Part shown: piece after piece, positions 32,714 through 42,471 of the stretch
Position numbering within the stretch: the stretch's first letter is position 1
Layout of the letters: every line of letters begins with the position of its first letter
NCBI GenBank assembly: GCA_028278625.1
Contig: JANQDY010000084.1
Location: 1 to 64,000 of the forward strand
DNA: 64,000 bases
Direction of reading: 5' to 3'
DNA from: Thermodesulfobacteriota bacterium
GTDB lineage: Bacteria > Desulfobacterota > DSM-4660 > Desulfatiglandales > Desulfatiglandaceae
The notes under the pieces: model-generated
Databases searched by the model: none
Seen by the model: only the letters and a program-made list of their open reading frames with translations
Told to the model about the DNA's origin: nothing
Position numbers and translations under genes: made by a program

Positions 32714-35700
32714 CTAATACCCGATACCGCAGGTTCCGTTGTCCACCATCTCCTGGGTGCAGAGGAGGATCGCGTCATAATAATTGCTGACCCCTCCGGC
32801 TTCAGCGGTCACCCGCACCGTTATGTTGTTGGCTTGCGGTTGCGGATAGACCAGTTTTGCCCGCGCCACTCCATCGGTGGTCTCAACACTGCCGTCGATA
32901 ACACACCCTTGAATGGGGTCAATCACACCGTTGTCGTTTTTGTCTTCTCCGGGATCCAAAATGCCGTTGTGATTGACATCCTCGGTGGTGCACATGGGTC
33001 CCACCTGGCAGGTAATACCATCACAACCGTACATCTCGCCGTCCTGGTTGACATCGTCACTGAACCAGGTGAATCCAAAACCCGGAGTGCCCACGGGCGG
33101 ACAGGGGTCCAGAACATTTCCGTTATCATCCCAGCAGTCTATCACATGGTCATTGGAACGGTCTTCATCAAATTTTATGGCCTGAACCGAGAAGCTCACC
33201 ACCGTGCCGTCCGCCACGGGGTTTCCGCTCACATCGGTGGCAACCCCCGTTACATCCACGGTCAGGTCACCGCCCTGCGGTTCCACCGTAATCAGGTTCA
33301 TTCCCACCCCGATGTGGGCCACCGGGCCTGCAATGGTCAGGGTGGCCAAGCCGAAACTGCCGCCAAAATCGGCCTGCGTGTTGGCCTCCACTTCAACCCC
33401 TTCAAAAGCACTGGGGAGGCTGCCCGCATATAATTGAATCGTAGCAACCCCAAAAGCACTGGTGATCTTTACGCTGGAACTCAAATACTCGCCGCCGCCC
33501 GGGCCCTGGTTGATCCGAAAATAGACCTCCTGGTCGGGAACCGGCTGATCATTTCCGTCATATACGTTGGCGGTCAGTGTTGCGACGCCCGTATCCGTGG
33601 CAATAATCTCCGGATCCGCCGTAAATATGACCTTTGCGGCTGTTCCTCCGGTGATGACCACTTGGGTGTTGGCGCTCAACTCGGTCGGGGGTGTGTCGGT
33701 CGTGATGGTCACCAGCCCGTCAACCACAGCAATCCCGGACTGTGCGCCGGCCGTAAGGGTGGTAGTGGTCTTTCCGTCCGCGCCGGTGACACCGGTGTAA
33801 TTGCTTAGGGTTCCTAGAGAAGAGCTGAAGGAAACCGTCTCTCCCGCCCTTGGAACGCCGTTGTCCAGGAGCGTCGCCGTAATCAAACTGTTTTCACCCA
33901 CGCGAATGGTGGTGGGGTTGGCCGAAAGGGTAAACAGGTAACGGGTGAAGTTGACGGTGACAGTGGCCGTAGCGCCGCTTCCGGTCACCGTAACCGTGGC
34001 AATGCCGGACACACTGGATGTCAAGGTGACGGTCGCCTGGCCCGAAGCGTTGGTCTGTTGTGGAGTGGAAGGATTCAGCGTACCCTTGTCCGTGCTGAAC
34101 GTCAGGGTTGCACCGTTGATGGGGTTGCCGGAGGCATCTTCAAAAGTGGCCGTGATCGTCGAACTCCCACCCGTCAGCACGCTGGTGGGATTCGCTTCCG
34201 CCGTCAAGCTGAGCCCGGTAAATGAAACCAGAACGGTCCCTTCGATCCCCTGGCACGTTGCGGTTACGAGAACGCTGGGGTCGTTGTACCGATCACTGGT
34301 CAGGGTCGCCACCGCCTTGCCGGCAGCATCGGTGGTGTGGGGTGATGTAATGGCGCCGCGGGACGTTTTGAAGGTCACCTCAACTCCGGAAACCACCTGA
34401 TTGTCGGGTGTTTTGACCGTGGCTGTGATTTCGCTGGTGCTGATCCCGTCCGCTGAAATTGACGTGGGATCGGCCACCACCTGTACACTGCCGATAACCG
34501 AGCCAGTGAGGGAAATATCCACGGTTCCGAAAACATTGTTGGTGCTCATGGCCCTTACGGTTTCCGTACCAACCGTTGTGGAAGCCGTATAGGTAACCTC
34601 CGCAAAACCACCCACTGTCGTGGCCGTATTCTGGTCAAGAGTGCCGGTACCGGTTAAAACCACAAAGCTGATGGATTCCCCATCGGGGACCGGATTGCCC
34701 TGTGCATCCCTCACGTCGGCGCGAATGACGCTGGTGCTGGTGCCGTCAGCGGGAAGCGTGTTCGGGTTGGCGGTCACCGTGATTGTGCCAACCACGCTGC
34801 CCGAGAATGTTACCGTTACGGATTGTGTGATGCCGCCTGATGAGGCCGTCACAGTAGCGGATCCCGCCGTGGTGGAAGATATGAGAGAAACGGATACAAT
34901 ACCCGTGGCATCAGGAGTGCTGACCGCTATGGAAGTTACTCCTCCGGCAAAGGTTCCGGCGTCCGTGGTGAACGTTACGGAAGTACCTGGCGTAACAGGA
35001 GCACCGGTGTTGTCCGTGAGCGTCGCAGTAATGTTGGAGGAACTGCTACCGTCAGCAGGGATACTGGTGGGGTCCGCCGTCAGACTGATATTCCCCACGG
35101 CCCCGCCGAAACTCACATACACCGTCTGGACAACCCCATTGGACGTCGCGGTCACTTCAGCCGCGCCCGCGGTTGTGCCGGAAATCAGGGAAACGGAAAC
35201 AGCGCCCGTGGCGTCGGGGGTGCCCACGGTAACGGTCTGTGTGCCGTTGCTGAAGGTTCCGAGGGTCGTGTTAAAAGTGACGAGGGTGCCCTGCGTCACC
35301 GCGGCACCGCTGCCGTCTTTGAGTGTGGCCGTAATAATGGCAGAACTGCTGCCATCCGCCGGTATGCTCGTGGGTTCCGCCGCCAGGGTGATGGTGACAG
35401 CATCCCCACCGATACCCAGATAGACGGTCTGGCTGATGTTGATGGCGGATACCGTGATCATTGCGGAGCCCGGTGTCGTTCCGGCAATGACGGAAACGGA
35501 TATAATCCCCGTATCATCCGGGGTGACGGCCGTGTAGGTATCCAGACCATTGCTGAAAGTACCGAGGGTGGTTGTAAAGGTCACAGTGGTCCCTTGGGGC
35601 ACGGCAGCACCGCTGCTGTACTTGATGGTGGCGGTGACCACGCTGGAACTGGCGCCATCCGCCGGTATGCTCGTAGGGCTGACCGACAAGGTAATGGAAC

Positions 35701-37717
35701 CGTCCGCCAGGGCTTCAAAAGAGATATCCGTATTGGCCGTAAGGGTTCCATAAGTGGCGGTTACCGTACCCGTTCCAACGGTATCAGGCGCAATAATCGT
35801 GGTTTTGGCCAGGCCGTTTTCGTCGGTCGTGGCAGAAAGGGCCGTAAGGGTGCCGTTGTTGGTGGCAAAGGTAACCGTCTCTCCCACAATGGCCACTCCG
35901 TCTTGATCCCTGAGGCGGACAGTGATCTCGCTGGTATCGGTGCCGTTGGCAAAGATGGCGGGCGGTGTTGCCTGCATGTCCGTAAGCGCCACTCCTAGAA
36001 AAGTTACAACGGTGGCGTCGGCAAACGTTCCCATGGTGGCGGTCACTGTCGATTCCACATTTGTGGCGCTGGCAGGCGCGATGAGTGTTGTAAAGGCTTT
36101 GCCGCTCACGGTGTTAGCAGTGGTGGCCGTCAACGTTCCGGCCGTCGCCGAAAATGAGGCTATCGTGCCATCCGGAACGGGCTGTCCATTTTCGTCGTAG
36201 AGATCCGCTTCGATGTTGATTTCGTTTTCACCGTTGGCGTATGTGGAAGAAGGCGTTGCCTTCACGTCGACCCTTGACGGCGGCCCTTCGGTTTGAGTGA
36301 TATCAACTGTGTCGCTGAGGGCCTGCTGTGAGTTACTCACTTCACCGGTTTCCGCCTTAATAGTGACCTCTCCAGGCGTTGTACTGCTGGTGTAGGCATA
36401 GCGGGCATTTCCGTTGCTGTCCGTCTCGGTGATGGCCAGAACTGTGGCATCACTGGCGGTAATTGCCGAAATATCCCCGGCAACCTTGATTTCCCAGTAG
36501 CCGTCGGCAACGACCTGGAATTGGTAGTTTCCATTGTCCAGAGTGTATGTAACAGCCTTCTCGGTCACCGGACCCGTGGTGTTGATCAGGAATTTCTTTG
36601 TCTTGGGATCTTCATCGGTTTTCCAGAGCACCACCGCAAAATTGGAAGTTTGCGCCCCCACATAGGTCATCGTAAAGGTAATGGCGCCGGTGGCGTAAAA
36701 CGCCGGCGTCACGAATTCGTCGCTGCCGGTACCGGTCCAGGTGTTATTGGTCGGCAACGGTTCGGGAGTGGTGGAGTCGGTGATATCATAAAACGTGACC
36801 GGAATCCCGGAGATCGGGCTGCCGGTATTGGTCACGGCGGCGTCCGCACCCGGAATACTGGTCACCGTTGCGGTCACAATGGAAGTGGACTGCCCATCTG
36901 CCGCAATACGCAATGGATCAGCCGCCACGCTGATTTCCGAGCGAAGGGGATCCGTTCTGGTAAAGATGAAAGAGACTGCCTGGGAAACGCCGTTGACAGA
37001 AGCTTCCACAAAGGTGTTGCCAGGAACCAAGCCTGCAATGAGGGAGACACGCACCGTTCCGCTCGAATCTGGAGTGGTGGTAGTAAAGGTCTTTAGCCCG
37101 TTTTGAAAAAGACCCAGACCGGTTCTGAAGGTTATGGAGGTACCCGGGGTTACTCCCGCACCGGTGCTGTCGGTGACAACTGCGGTAATGGTGCTGGAAC
37201 TGGCACCATCGGCAGGCATGGTGCCTGGTGAAGTGAACAGAGAGATATTCCCAGCGGTACCGATGATGGCAACATAAACGCTTTCCGTAACCCCGTTGGA
37301 GGACACCGTCACCTTTGCGCTACCGGCGGTAAGGCCCGCAATGAGCGTCACTGATGCAAGACCCGTAGGGCTGGCGTCGGGATTGGGGAAGCCTTCAGAG
37401 TCCAAAGGCGGTTGGGTCTGCACCGTGTATGAGGTACTTCCGTTCCTGAACCGGCCCAGGGTGGTGGTAAAAGTCACACTAGTATAGTGGCGCACCGGAT
37501 TTCCGGAACCATCACGAATGGTAGCAGTAATGGTACATGAACTGGTATTATCCGCCGGAATGCTGGATTCACTGGTTGAAATACTGATGGTGCCGGTAAC
37601 TCCCGTAGTACTTCCTGAATCAGAATCCCCTCCACCGCCGCAAGAAAGTACAAAACCGCTAAGAGCAACGACAACAACGGTATTTATAAAAAACCTAACA
37701 TGCTTCTGAATATCCAT
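32714..37717 (-). CDS. Giant Ig-like repeat lipoprotein
   Basis: About 1667 residues. It begins with a lipoprotein signal (ALSGFVLSC, Cys 26 followed by Gly, so outer-membrane sorting is expected). About 13 Ig-like repeats of the invasin/Big_1 type follow, each near 100 residues, with cores like LTADPTSIPADGSSSSNITA and PDATGAVSVSLISGTTAGAA. A distinct region near 310-440 (TFTMTYVGAQTSNFAVVLW) interrupts the array. Near the C-terminus two Asp-rich loops, DVNQDGEMYGCDG and DVNHNGILDPGEDKNDNG, look like EF-hand or thrombospondin-3 calcium sites. The ATG at 37717 follows GGGGAGAGAAAG. Tethered to the outer membrane, it could act as a long stalk or adhesin. It lies 147 bases after the PilF-like gene on the same strand. 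Confidence 0.8.
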   Translation of the reverse strand: MDIQKHVRFFINTVVVVALSGFVLSCGGGGDSDSGSTTGVTGTISISTSESSIPADNTSSCTITATIRDGSGNPVRHYTSVTFTTTLGRFRNGSTSYTVQTQPPLDSEGFPNPDASPTGLASVTLIAGLTAGSAKVTVSSNGVTESVYVAIIGTAGNISLFTSPGTMPADGASSSTITAVVTDSTGAGVTPGTSITFRTGLGLFQNGLKTFTTTTPDSSGTVRVSLIAGLVPGNTFVEASVNGVSQAVSFIFTRTDPLRSEISVAADPLRIAADGQSTSIVTATVTSIPGADAAVTNTGSPISGIPVTFYDITDSTTPEPLPTNNTWTGTGSDEFVTPAFYATGAITFTMTYVGAQTSNFAVVLWKTDEDPKTKKFLINTTGPVTEKAVTYTLDNGNYQFQVVADGYWEIKVAGDISAITASDATVLAITETDSNGNARYAYTSSTTPGEVTIKAETGEVSNSQQALSDTVDITQTEGPPSRVDVKATPSSTYANGENEINIEADLYDENGQPVPDGTIASFSATAGTLTATTANTVSGKAFTTLIAPASATNVESTVTATMGTFADATVVTFLGVALTDMQATPPAIFANGTDTSEITVRLRDQDGVAIVGETVTFATNNGTLTALSATTDENGLAKTTIIAPDTVGTGTVTATYGTLTANTDISFEALADGSITLSVSPTSIPADGASSSVVTATIKYSSGAAVPQGTTVTFTTTLGTFSNGLDTYTAVTPDDTGIISVSVIAGTTPGSAMITVSAINISQTVYLGIGGDAVTITLAAEPTSIPADGSSSAIITATLKDGSGAAVTQGTLVTFNTTLGTFSNGTQTVTVGTPDATGAVSVSLISGTTAGAAEVTATSNGVVQTVYVSFGGAVGNISLTADPTSIPADGSSSSNITATLTDNTGAPVTPGTSVTFTTDAGTFAGGVTSIAVSTPDATGIVSVSLISSTTAGSATVTASSGGITQSVTVTFSGSVVGTITVTANPNTLPADGTSTSVIRADVRDAQGNPVPDGESISFVVLTGTGTLDQNTATTVGGFAEVTYTASTTVGTETVRAMSTNNVFGTVDISLTGSVIGSVQVVADPTSISADGISTSEITATVKTPDNQVVSGVEVTFKTSRGAITSPHTTDAAGKAVATLTSDRYNDPSVLVTATCQGIEGTVLVSFTGLSLTAEANPTSVLTGGSSTITATFEDASGNPINGATLTFSTDKGTLNPSTPQQTNASGQATVTLTSSVSGIATVTVTGSGATATVTVNFTRYLFTLSANPTTIRVGENSLITATLLDNGVPRAGETVSFSSSLGTLSNYTGVTGADGKTTTTLTAGAQSGIAVVDGLVTITTDTPPTELSANTQVVITGGTAAKVIFTADPEIIATDTGVATLTANVYDGNDQPVPDQEVYFRINQGPGGGEYLSSSVKITSAFGVATIQLYAGSLPSAFEGVEVEANTQADFGGSFGLATLTIAGPVAHIGVGMNLITVEPQGGDLTVDVTGVATDVSGNPVADGTVVSFSVQAIKFDEDRSNDHVIDCWDDNGNVLDPCPPVGTPGFGFTWFSDDVNQDGEMYGCDGITCQVGPMCTTEDVNHNGILDPGEDKNDNGVIDPIQGCVIDGSVETTDGVARAKLVYPQPQANNITVRVTAEAGGVSNYYDAILLCTQEMVDNGTCGIGY
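34780..35715 (-). repeat. Three near-identical tandem Ig-like repeat units
   Basis: Within the giant lipoprotein gene three consecutive units of about 310 bases encode closely related repeats sharing SIPADG(S/A)SS, TVTFTTTLGTFSNG-like strands and TPDATGxVSVSLISGTTAG. They are more alike than the outer repeats, which points to recent duplication and makes copy number prone to change. Confidence 0.65.
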
Positions 37718-37864
37718 CTTTCTCTCCCCGCCCATCTCATTTGTTGCGGAACACGGATTGCCCAATGAAACGGCAATCACGCGGATCATTTAAAGAATAT
37801 AGACACCGCCGGAAACCGAAACGTCACATTTTTCTTTGCGCGGGAAAAAACAGATTCCCGATCT

Positions 37865-38668
37865 TCATTTCTTCAATATGCCGTCCTGAATGACCGCCAG
37901 CAGTTTTCGGGCTTCTCTCCCTGCCGGTCCTCTCGGATCTTCTCTGATGATCCTGATCAGCGACTCCTTCGCCGCGTCGAGCCGACCCTGCTGCATGAGC
38001 AATTTGGCCAGTCCCATGTGCCCGGCCGGATCCCTGGGCCTATAAAGGATCGCTTCACGGTAGTTGGCTTCCGCCTGCCCAAAATCATCTTTTGCTTCGT
38101 AGACTTTTGCCAGGTTGATATAGGCCACCGCATATGAATGGGACAGCCGGATCGCCATTTCGTAGTTCTGAATCGCCTTTTCGTAATCGCCCATGTTGAA
38201 ATAGGCTAGCCCCATATTATTATAGGCATATTGAGGGGTCTGGTATTTCATGTCTTCTGCCGCTTGTTTGAAGCACTTGATGGCTTTGGGCCAATCTCCC
38301 ATGAGTAGATAAACGGTGCCCATGTTGTTGGTGGCTTCGGAAAAATCAGGCCGTATCTCCAGGGCTTTGCGAAAATACTTCAAAGAGAGCTGATAATCCC
38401 CCAGACCTCGGAATACCAAAGCCGTCTGTTGGTATATCTCGGCGTTTTCAGGATCGAGCCTGGAGGCATCGAGCAGCTTTTGGAGCGCGCCCCGCAGGTT
38501 ACCCTCGGCTGCCATGGCTTGCCCCAGGTCAGCCATCGTGATGGCCTTTTTCCGCTGAGCCGCCCGGTCAGCACCGCAGCCGCCCAGGACAATTGACAAG
38601 GCCAATGCCACTGTCCACACTGCCGAGAGAAAGAATGGGCCGTTCATCAGTCGATTTTCAGTATTCAT
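37865..38668 (-). CDS. pilF: PilF/PilW-like TPR lipoprotein, type IV pilus pilotin candidate
   Basis: A 267-residue lipoprotein: signal with lipobox ALSIVLGGC, then about six tetratricopeptide repeats (ITMADLGQAMAAEGNLRGAL, YQLSLKYFRKALEIRPDFSE, YAYNNMGLAYFNMGDYEKAI, YAVAYINLAKVYEAKDDFGQ). This is the architecture of PilF/PilW, the outer-membrane lipoproteins that help PilQ multimerise. The gene starts 21 bases after pilQ, which supports the role. GTG at 38686 and ATG 38647 are other possible starts; ATG 38668 gives a normal lipoprotein signal. Confidence 0.75.
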   Translation of the reverse strand: MNTENRLMNGPFFLSAVWTVALALSIVLGGCGADRAAQRKKAITMADLGQAMAAEGNLRGALQKLLDASRLDPENAEIYQQTALVFRGLGDYQLSLKYFRKALEIRPDFSEATNNMGTVYLLMGDWPKAIKCFKQAAEDMKYQTPQYAYNNMGLAYFNMGDYEKAIQNYEMAIRLSHSYAVAYINLAKVYEAKDDFGQAEANYREAILYRPRDPAGHMGLAKLLMQQGRLDAAKESLIRIIREDPRGPAGREARKLLAVIQDGILKK

Positions 38669-38689
38669 CGCGCTACAGGCTTCCACCTA

Positions 38690-41062
38690 TCAAGGGGTGG
38701 TATCAATAATGCTTTTGACCACCTTGGGCGTCAGGAAAATAAGAAGTTCCGTTTTGCTTTCCGTCTTGCGGTCTGCCTTGAAAAGATAGCCGAGGACAGG
38801 AATATCCTTGAGCCAGGGAATTCCCGAATCGATGTCTATATCGCTTTTCTGGTAGATCCCTCCAATCACCACAGTATCCCCGGTCCTCACGATCAGAGTG
38901 CTGGTAATTTTCTTTTCAGTCCTCCCGGGAGGGGAATCCGCCGTACCTTCTTCCGTTTCCTCCGTCGTTGCAGGCAGCTCCCGGTCATCCGTTACCACCA
39001 CTTTCATGGTAATGTGTTGGTCATCGGCACTGACGGTCGGCGTTACGGTCAGGGAAAGGAGCGCTGGGATCTCTTTATAATCGATGGTATCCTGGGTTCG
39101 AATGGGAAAATATCTTACGGTACCACGCGCGACCTCGGCCTCCTGGTTGTTAAGGGTCATGACTTTTGGGGCCGAAATGATCTTTGCTTTCTGGTCCTCC
39201 TGGGCCAGAGCCAGAGATGCATCCAATGCCAAAGACCCCAGTCCCCCATCAGTGATCCAACCAAATGCCAACCCTATGTTGGCGGCCCAACTGGCAGGGG
39301 CGTTTGTGGAAAAACTCCCCTGAAATCGCTCGGTCCCGTCAGGATTGTACCATTTCCGTTCTATTCCGGGATTGTTGCCGTCAAGGGACTGCCATTGTAT
39401 GCCGAGATCCCTGGCAAATTCGGTCGTGGCTTCCACCACCCGCGCTTCGATCACTACTTGCTTTTGCGCAAAATCCAGTTTCGCAACAAGCTCCTTGACC
39501 TTGTCCACCTTGGCCCGGACCCCATTGGCAATGATCATGTTGGTACCGGAATCATAGGAAAGATAGAGGTCCAGGGTGGCGATCTTGACTCTTTTCCCCT
39601 TTTCTTCCTCTCCTTCTTCTTCTTCTTCTGATTCGGCACCTTCGATATCAAGTATCGGCCGAATGGGGGGATCCGCAGTGGGATCTCCAACCAGCATGGT
39701 GAAAATATCCGCCACGGGACGGTGGCGCACTAAAATGAACTCCACCACTTTGGCCTCAAACACCCCCTGAAGCCGTTTGGCCGCCATGAGCGCCCCTTTT
39801 CGCTTCTTCTCGGCGATTTCCATATCGACCAGCTTGCTCCGGGGGACCACCCAAAGAACATCGTCTTCTATCTGGTAGGTCAAGCCGTTGGGTTTGAGAA
39901 CCATTTCCAACGCCTGATCCCACGGAACATTCTGTAACTGCATGGAGATTTTGCCTTCCACATCCGTGCCCCAGACAATGTTCAGGTTCGCCACTTCCGC
40001 CAGGAGTTTCAGGATGTTCCTTATATCCGTATCCACAAAGTCAAAGCTCATTTTCTGACCGGCATAGTTCCTGCTGCCGCTCTCAAAAAGCTCAGCCCTG
40101 GTTTCCTCCTGTTTGGACGCTTCTGCCACATCCCTATGATCAGTGGGGGCCGTTTTCGCTTCGGGGAGTTTTCTTGTTACCGTCGGGATTCTCTGTGCCT
40201 CAGCCGATTGCGCGACATGCGGCGCTTTCACCGGCTGAAACCCTCCAGGTACTGCGTCAAAATCGACCAGCAGCAGATTTCCTTCTCGGTTCACGTGGTA
40301 AGGTGCCAGTGCCCGCAGGAAAAACTTCAGGAGTACGCTCTTTTCCACGGGAGCATAGAAAGCTCGAATCTCTTGAACGACGCCTCCCGTAGGCCGGGCT
40401 TCAAGTGCCTTGAGACCGGGTGTAGTCGCAACGACATCCTTGAGTTTAATGGTCAACACACTCCCCTCCAATGAGATGTCACTCTCCACCGGTTGATCCG
40501 TTGCGATACGAAGTCGTGTGCCACCGTCAAAACGCTCCAATACCGTCAATTCGTCTATTTTGGCGCCGGACAAATCCGCGGGTAAATCGTGCCCCGTTTT
40601 TTTAGCAGTGAATTTTTCGTCTCCTAGCGGTGTAACTTTCAAAAGGGCTTCATCGCCCTCCCATGTAATTCGATAGTTATAGTCCTCCGGCCGCACATAG
40701 ATCACCAGGCCCGTATGCCCCCGGCCACGGTCTTGAAGTAGCCACTTCTCCACAGGCCCCACTGGCAGCTGAAAGGCTCTTGGCACATCGTCAGCCGGTA
40801 CCGCCGTAAGATCCAAACAAATCCGGGGAGGATTCGAAAGGGTGTAACTCTTCCGGTCAGTGCGGGCACCGGGCGCCTTTATCATTATTGTCGTTTCCTC
40901 GGGAGTCGCTTCCGATTTAATGCTCGAAATAATGGCATCGCCATCCCTTTGCTCCTCCGTTCGGGTCGTGGAAGGGGTGGAGCAGCCGAAAAAAAGGAGA
41001 AGCAAAACAAAAAACAAAAAACCGAAATGGTACCGGAGAGCTTCATTCCCATGCCAATGCAT
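38690..41062 (-). CDS. pilQ: Type IV pilus secretin PilQ
   Basis: About 790 residues. AMIN-type beta domains bind peptidoglycan (YTLSNPPRICLDLTAVPADD near 60, and LRIATDQPVESDISLEGSVL near 190). An STN/N0 domain (MSFDFVDTDIRNILKLLAEV), N1 domains and the secretin domain (VVIEARVVEATTEFARDLGI, GIPWLKDIPVLGYLFKADR, LLIFLTPKVV) follow. It forms the outer-membrane pore for the pilus. The ATG at 41062 is chosen because AAGGGGGGAG lies directly upstream; the open frame extends 69 codons further into the preceding gene. The signal ends FFGCS, a weak lipobox, so lipidation is uncertain. Confidence 0.9.
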   Translation of the reverse strand: MHWHGNEALRYHFGFLFFVLLLLFFGCSTPSTTRTEEQRDGDAIISSIKSEATPEETTIMIKAPGARTDRKSYTLSNPPRICLDLTAVPADDVPRAFQLPVGPVEKWLLQDRGRGHTGLVIYVRPEDYNYRITWEGDEALLKVTPLGDEKFTAKKTGHDLPADLSGAKIDELTVLERFDGGTRLRIATDQPVESDISLEGSVLTIKLKDVVATTPGLKALEARPTGGVVQEIRAFYAPVEKSVLLKFFLRALAPYHVNREGNLLLVDFDAVPGGFQPVKAPHVAQSAEAQRIPTVTRKLPEAKTAPTDHRDVAEASKQEETRAELFESGSRNYAGQKMSFDFVDTDIRNILKLLAEVANLNIVWGTDVEGKISMQLQNVPWDQALEMVLKPNGLTYQIEDDVLWVVPRSKLVDMEIAEKKRKGALMAAKRLQGVFEAKVVEFILVRHRPVADIFTMLVGDPTADPPIRPILDIEGAESEEEEEGEEEKGKRVKIATLDLYLSYDSGTNMIIANGVRAKVDKVKELVAKLDFAQKQVVIEARVVEATTEFARDLGIQWQSLDGNNPGIERKWYNPDGTERFQGSFSTNAPASWAANIGLAFGWITDGGLGSLALDASLALAQEDQKAKIISAPKVMTLNNQEAEVARGTVRYFPIRTQDTIDYKEIPALLSLTVTPTVSADDQHITMKVVVTDDRELPATTEETEEGTADSPPGRTEKKITSTLIVRTGDTVVIGGIYQKSDIDIDSGIPWLKDIPVLGYLFKADRKTESKTELLIFLTPKVVKSIIDTTP

Positions 41063-41144
41063 CAGCGTCTCCCCCCTTCCTTGTCCAAGCCGTAGTCTCC
41101 TGCTCGCGGTTTTCGTGGCGCAAATGCGCTTGGGCGTTTCATCA

Positions 41145-42455
41145 TCAGTCACTTCCATAGACCCTGTAGACCTCGGTAATTCTTTTGATAGATCGGATAG
41201 GCACATCTTTGATAGCCTCAATCTCAAGGCGGCGAACAAAAATTTCCGGTTTGTCCCTTCGATACACATAATTGACGACGTATATGTTCAGTCCCGGCGT
41301 AACAGAGAATTTAAACCGAGTGACATATTCCGAACGAGGCCGTTTGGATCCATATTGGCTCTCCGCCATCGGGGAAAGGGTTGCAGTCGCAATGTGCACC
41401 CCTAAAGGCATAATGTTTTCGTAATCATCGAGGGCCTGATGAAGCTTCCATCCTTTCCCGGTGTCCATGGTGGACACCCTTTTACTGAGGCCTGTTTTGG
41501 CCCAAAGATACTGAAATCTCAGCCCTGTCTCATTGTCCATAAAAGGAATGTAAAAATAGTCACTGCTTTCGGAAATGGTATATGGTTCAAATTTGTAGGC
41601 GAGACCTCTTTCTTCTTTGATCACAAGACTTGCATCATTTATGATGTAACTGAGTTCCTTGAGTGTTTCTCCGCTTTTGACGCGACTTTGAAGCACCTGT
41701 CCTGTACGATTGGCTAACGAACCCGCCTTGCTCTCTTTTCGGCTATCATAGACCATCCCGTCCGACCGGACTTGCCAAGAAAGGCTCAGATCATCGCAAA
41801 TGGGTTGTGAGAGGAAAACGACTTTGCCCAAGTTTTCACGCTTGATTTCCCGCATGGCCTCTTGAACCCCATCTACCAACACATGGTTGAAAAACCTGGT
41901 GCCTGAAGGTGTAAAACCGAGTTTCCATGGAAGGGCATCTTCAAATTCCATGGGTTTGACGCGGTACCACTTGTCATAGGGAGGTGCAATTCCCCAAATC
42001 GTGGCGTCACAAATCATTTCCATGCTGCCCTGGAGGCTAAGTGTCCCAAACACATAGACATCGGCTTTGAGCTTGTCCAACAATCGTTCCCTCAAGTCTC
42101 TGTTTTCCGAAAACGCTTTGGCGGTCACCACAAAATTTTCTTCTTCCATAATCTCCGTCGTCAGGAGTTCAAATTGTAGCCCTTCCGCAAATGCCACACG
42201 AATCCGGTTTGTAACATATCGGGAACCCACGGTAATATTCTCGTCCGAATCCGTAAAATCAAAAACAGCGACTTTTACGACTGGGCGTTTGTCCACTTTG
42301 AAGTAATGGCTGGCGATATGACTGGTCAGATCAAACACCAGCCGATCAATACCGGCGTTTAGGGCGAGCAACTTGTTTTCCTGCGCCCATGTCACGGAGA
42401 ATCCCATCCATCCCAAGGCCAACATCAGGATGATCCAATAATTGATTCGTTTCAT
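41145..42455 (-). CDS. FlgO/CsgG-like exported protein inserted between pilP and pilQ
   Basis: A 436-residue protein with a signal peptide (INYWIILMLALGWMGFSVTW). Residues about 50-150 resemble the FlgO/CsgG-type N-terminal fold: VVKVAVFDFTDSDENITVGS, then TNRIRVAFAEGLQFELLTTE and KADVYVFGTLSL. The remaining 280 residues are beta-rich, with STMDTGKGWKLHQALDDYEN and a tail repeating basic IEAIKDVPIRSIKRI. I do not recognise that half. GGAGAGGAG precedes the ATG. Because it lies between two subunits that normally sit together, a role in PilQ assembly or in the outer-membrane collar is plausible; this is inference. Confidence 0.7.
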   Translation of the reverse strand: MKRINYWIILMLALGWMGFSVTWAQENKLLALNAGIDRLVFDLTSHIASHYFKVDKRPVVKVAVFDFTDSDENITVGSRYVTNRIRVAFAEGLQFELLTTEIMEEENFVVTAKAFSENRDLRERLLDKLKADVYVFGTLSLQGSMEMICDATIWGIAPPYDKWYRVKPMEFEDALPWKLGFTPSGTRFFNHVLVDGVQEAMREIKRENLGKVVFLSQPICDDLSLSWQVRSDGMVYDSRKESKAGSLANRTGQVLQSRVKSGETLKELSYIINDASLVIKEERGLAYKFEPYTISESSDYFYIPFMDNETGLRFQYLWAKTGLSKRVSTMDTGKGWKLHQALDDYENIMPLGVHIATATLSPMAESQYGSKRPRSEYVTRFKFSVTPGLNIYVVNYVYRRDKPEIFVRRLEIEAIKDVPIRSIKRITEVYRVYGSD

Positions 42456-42471
42456 CGACTCCTCTCCAGGT

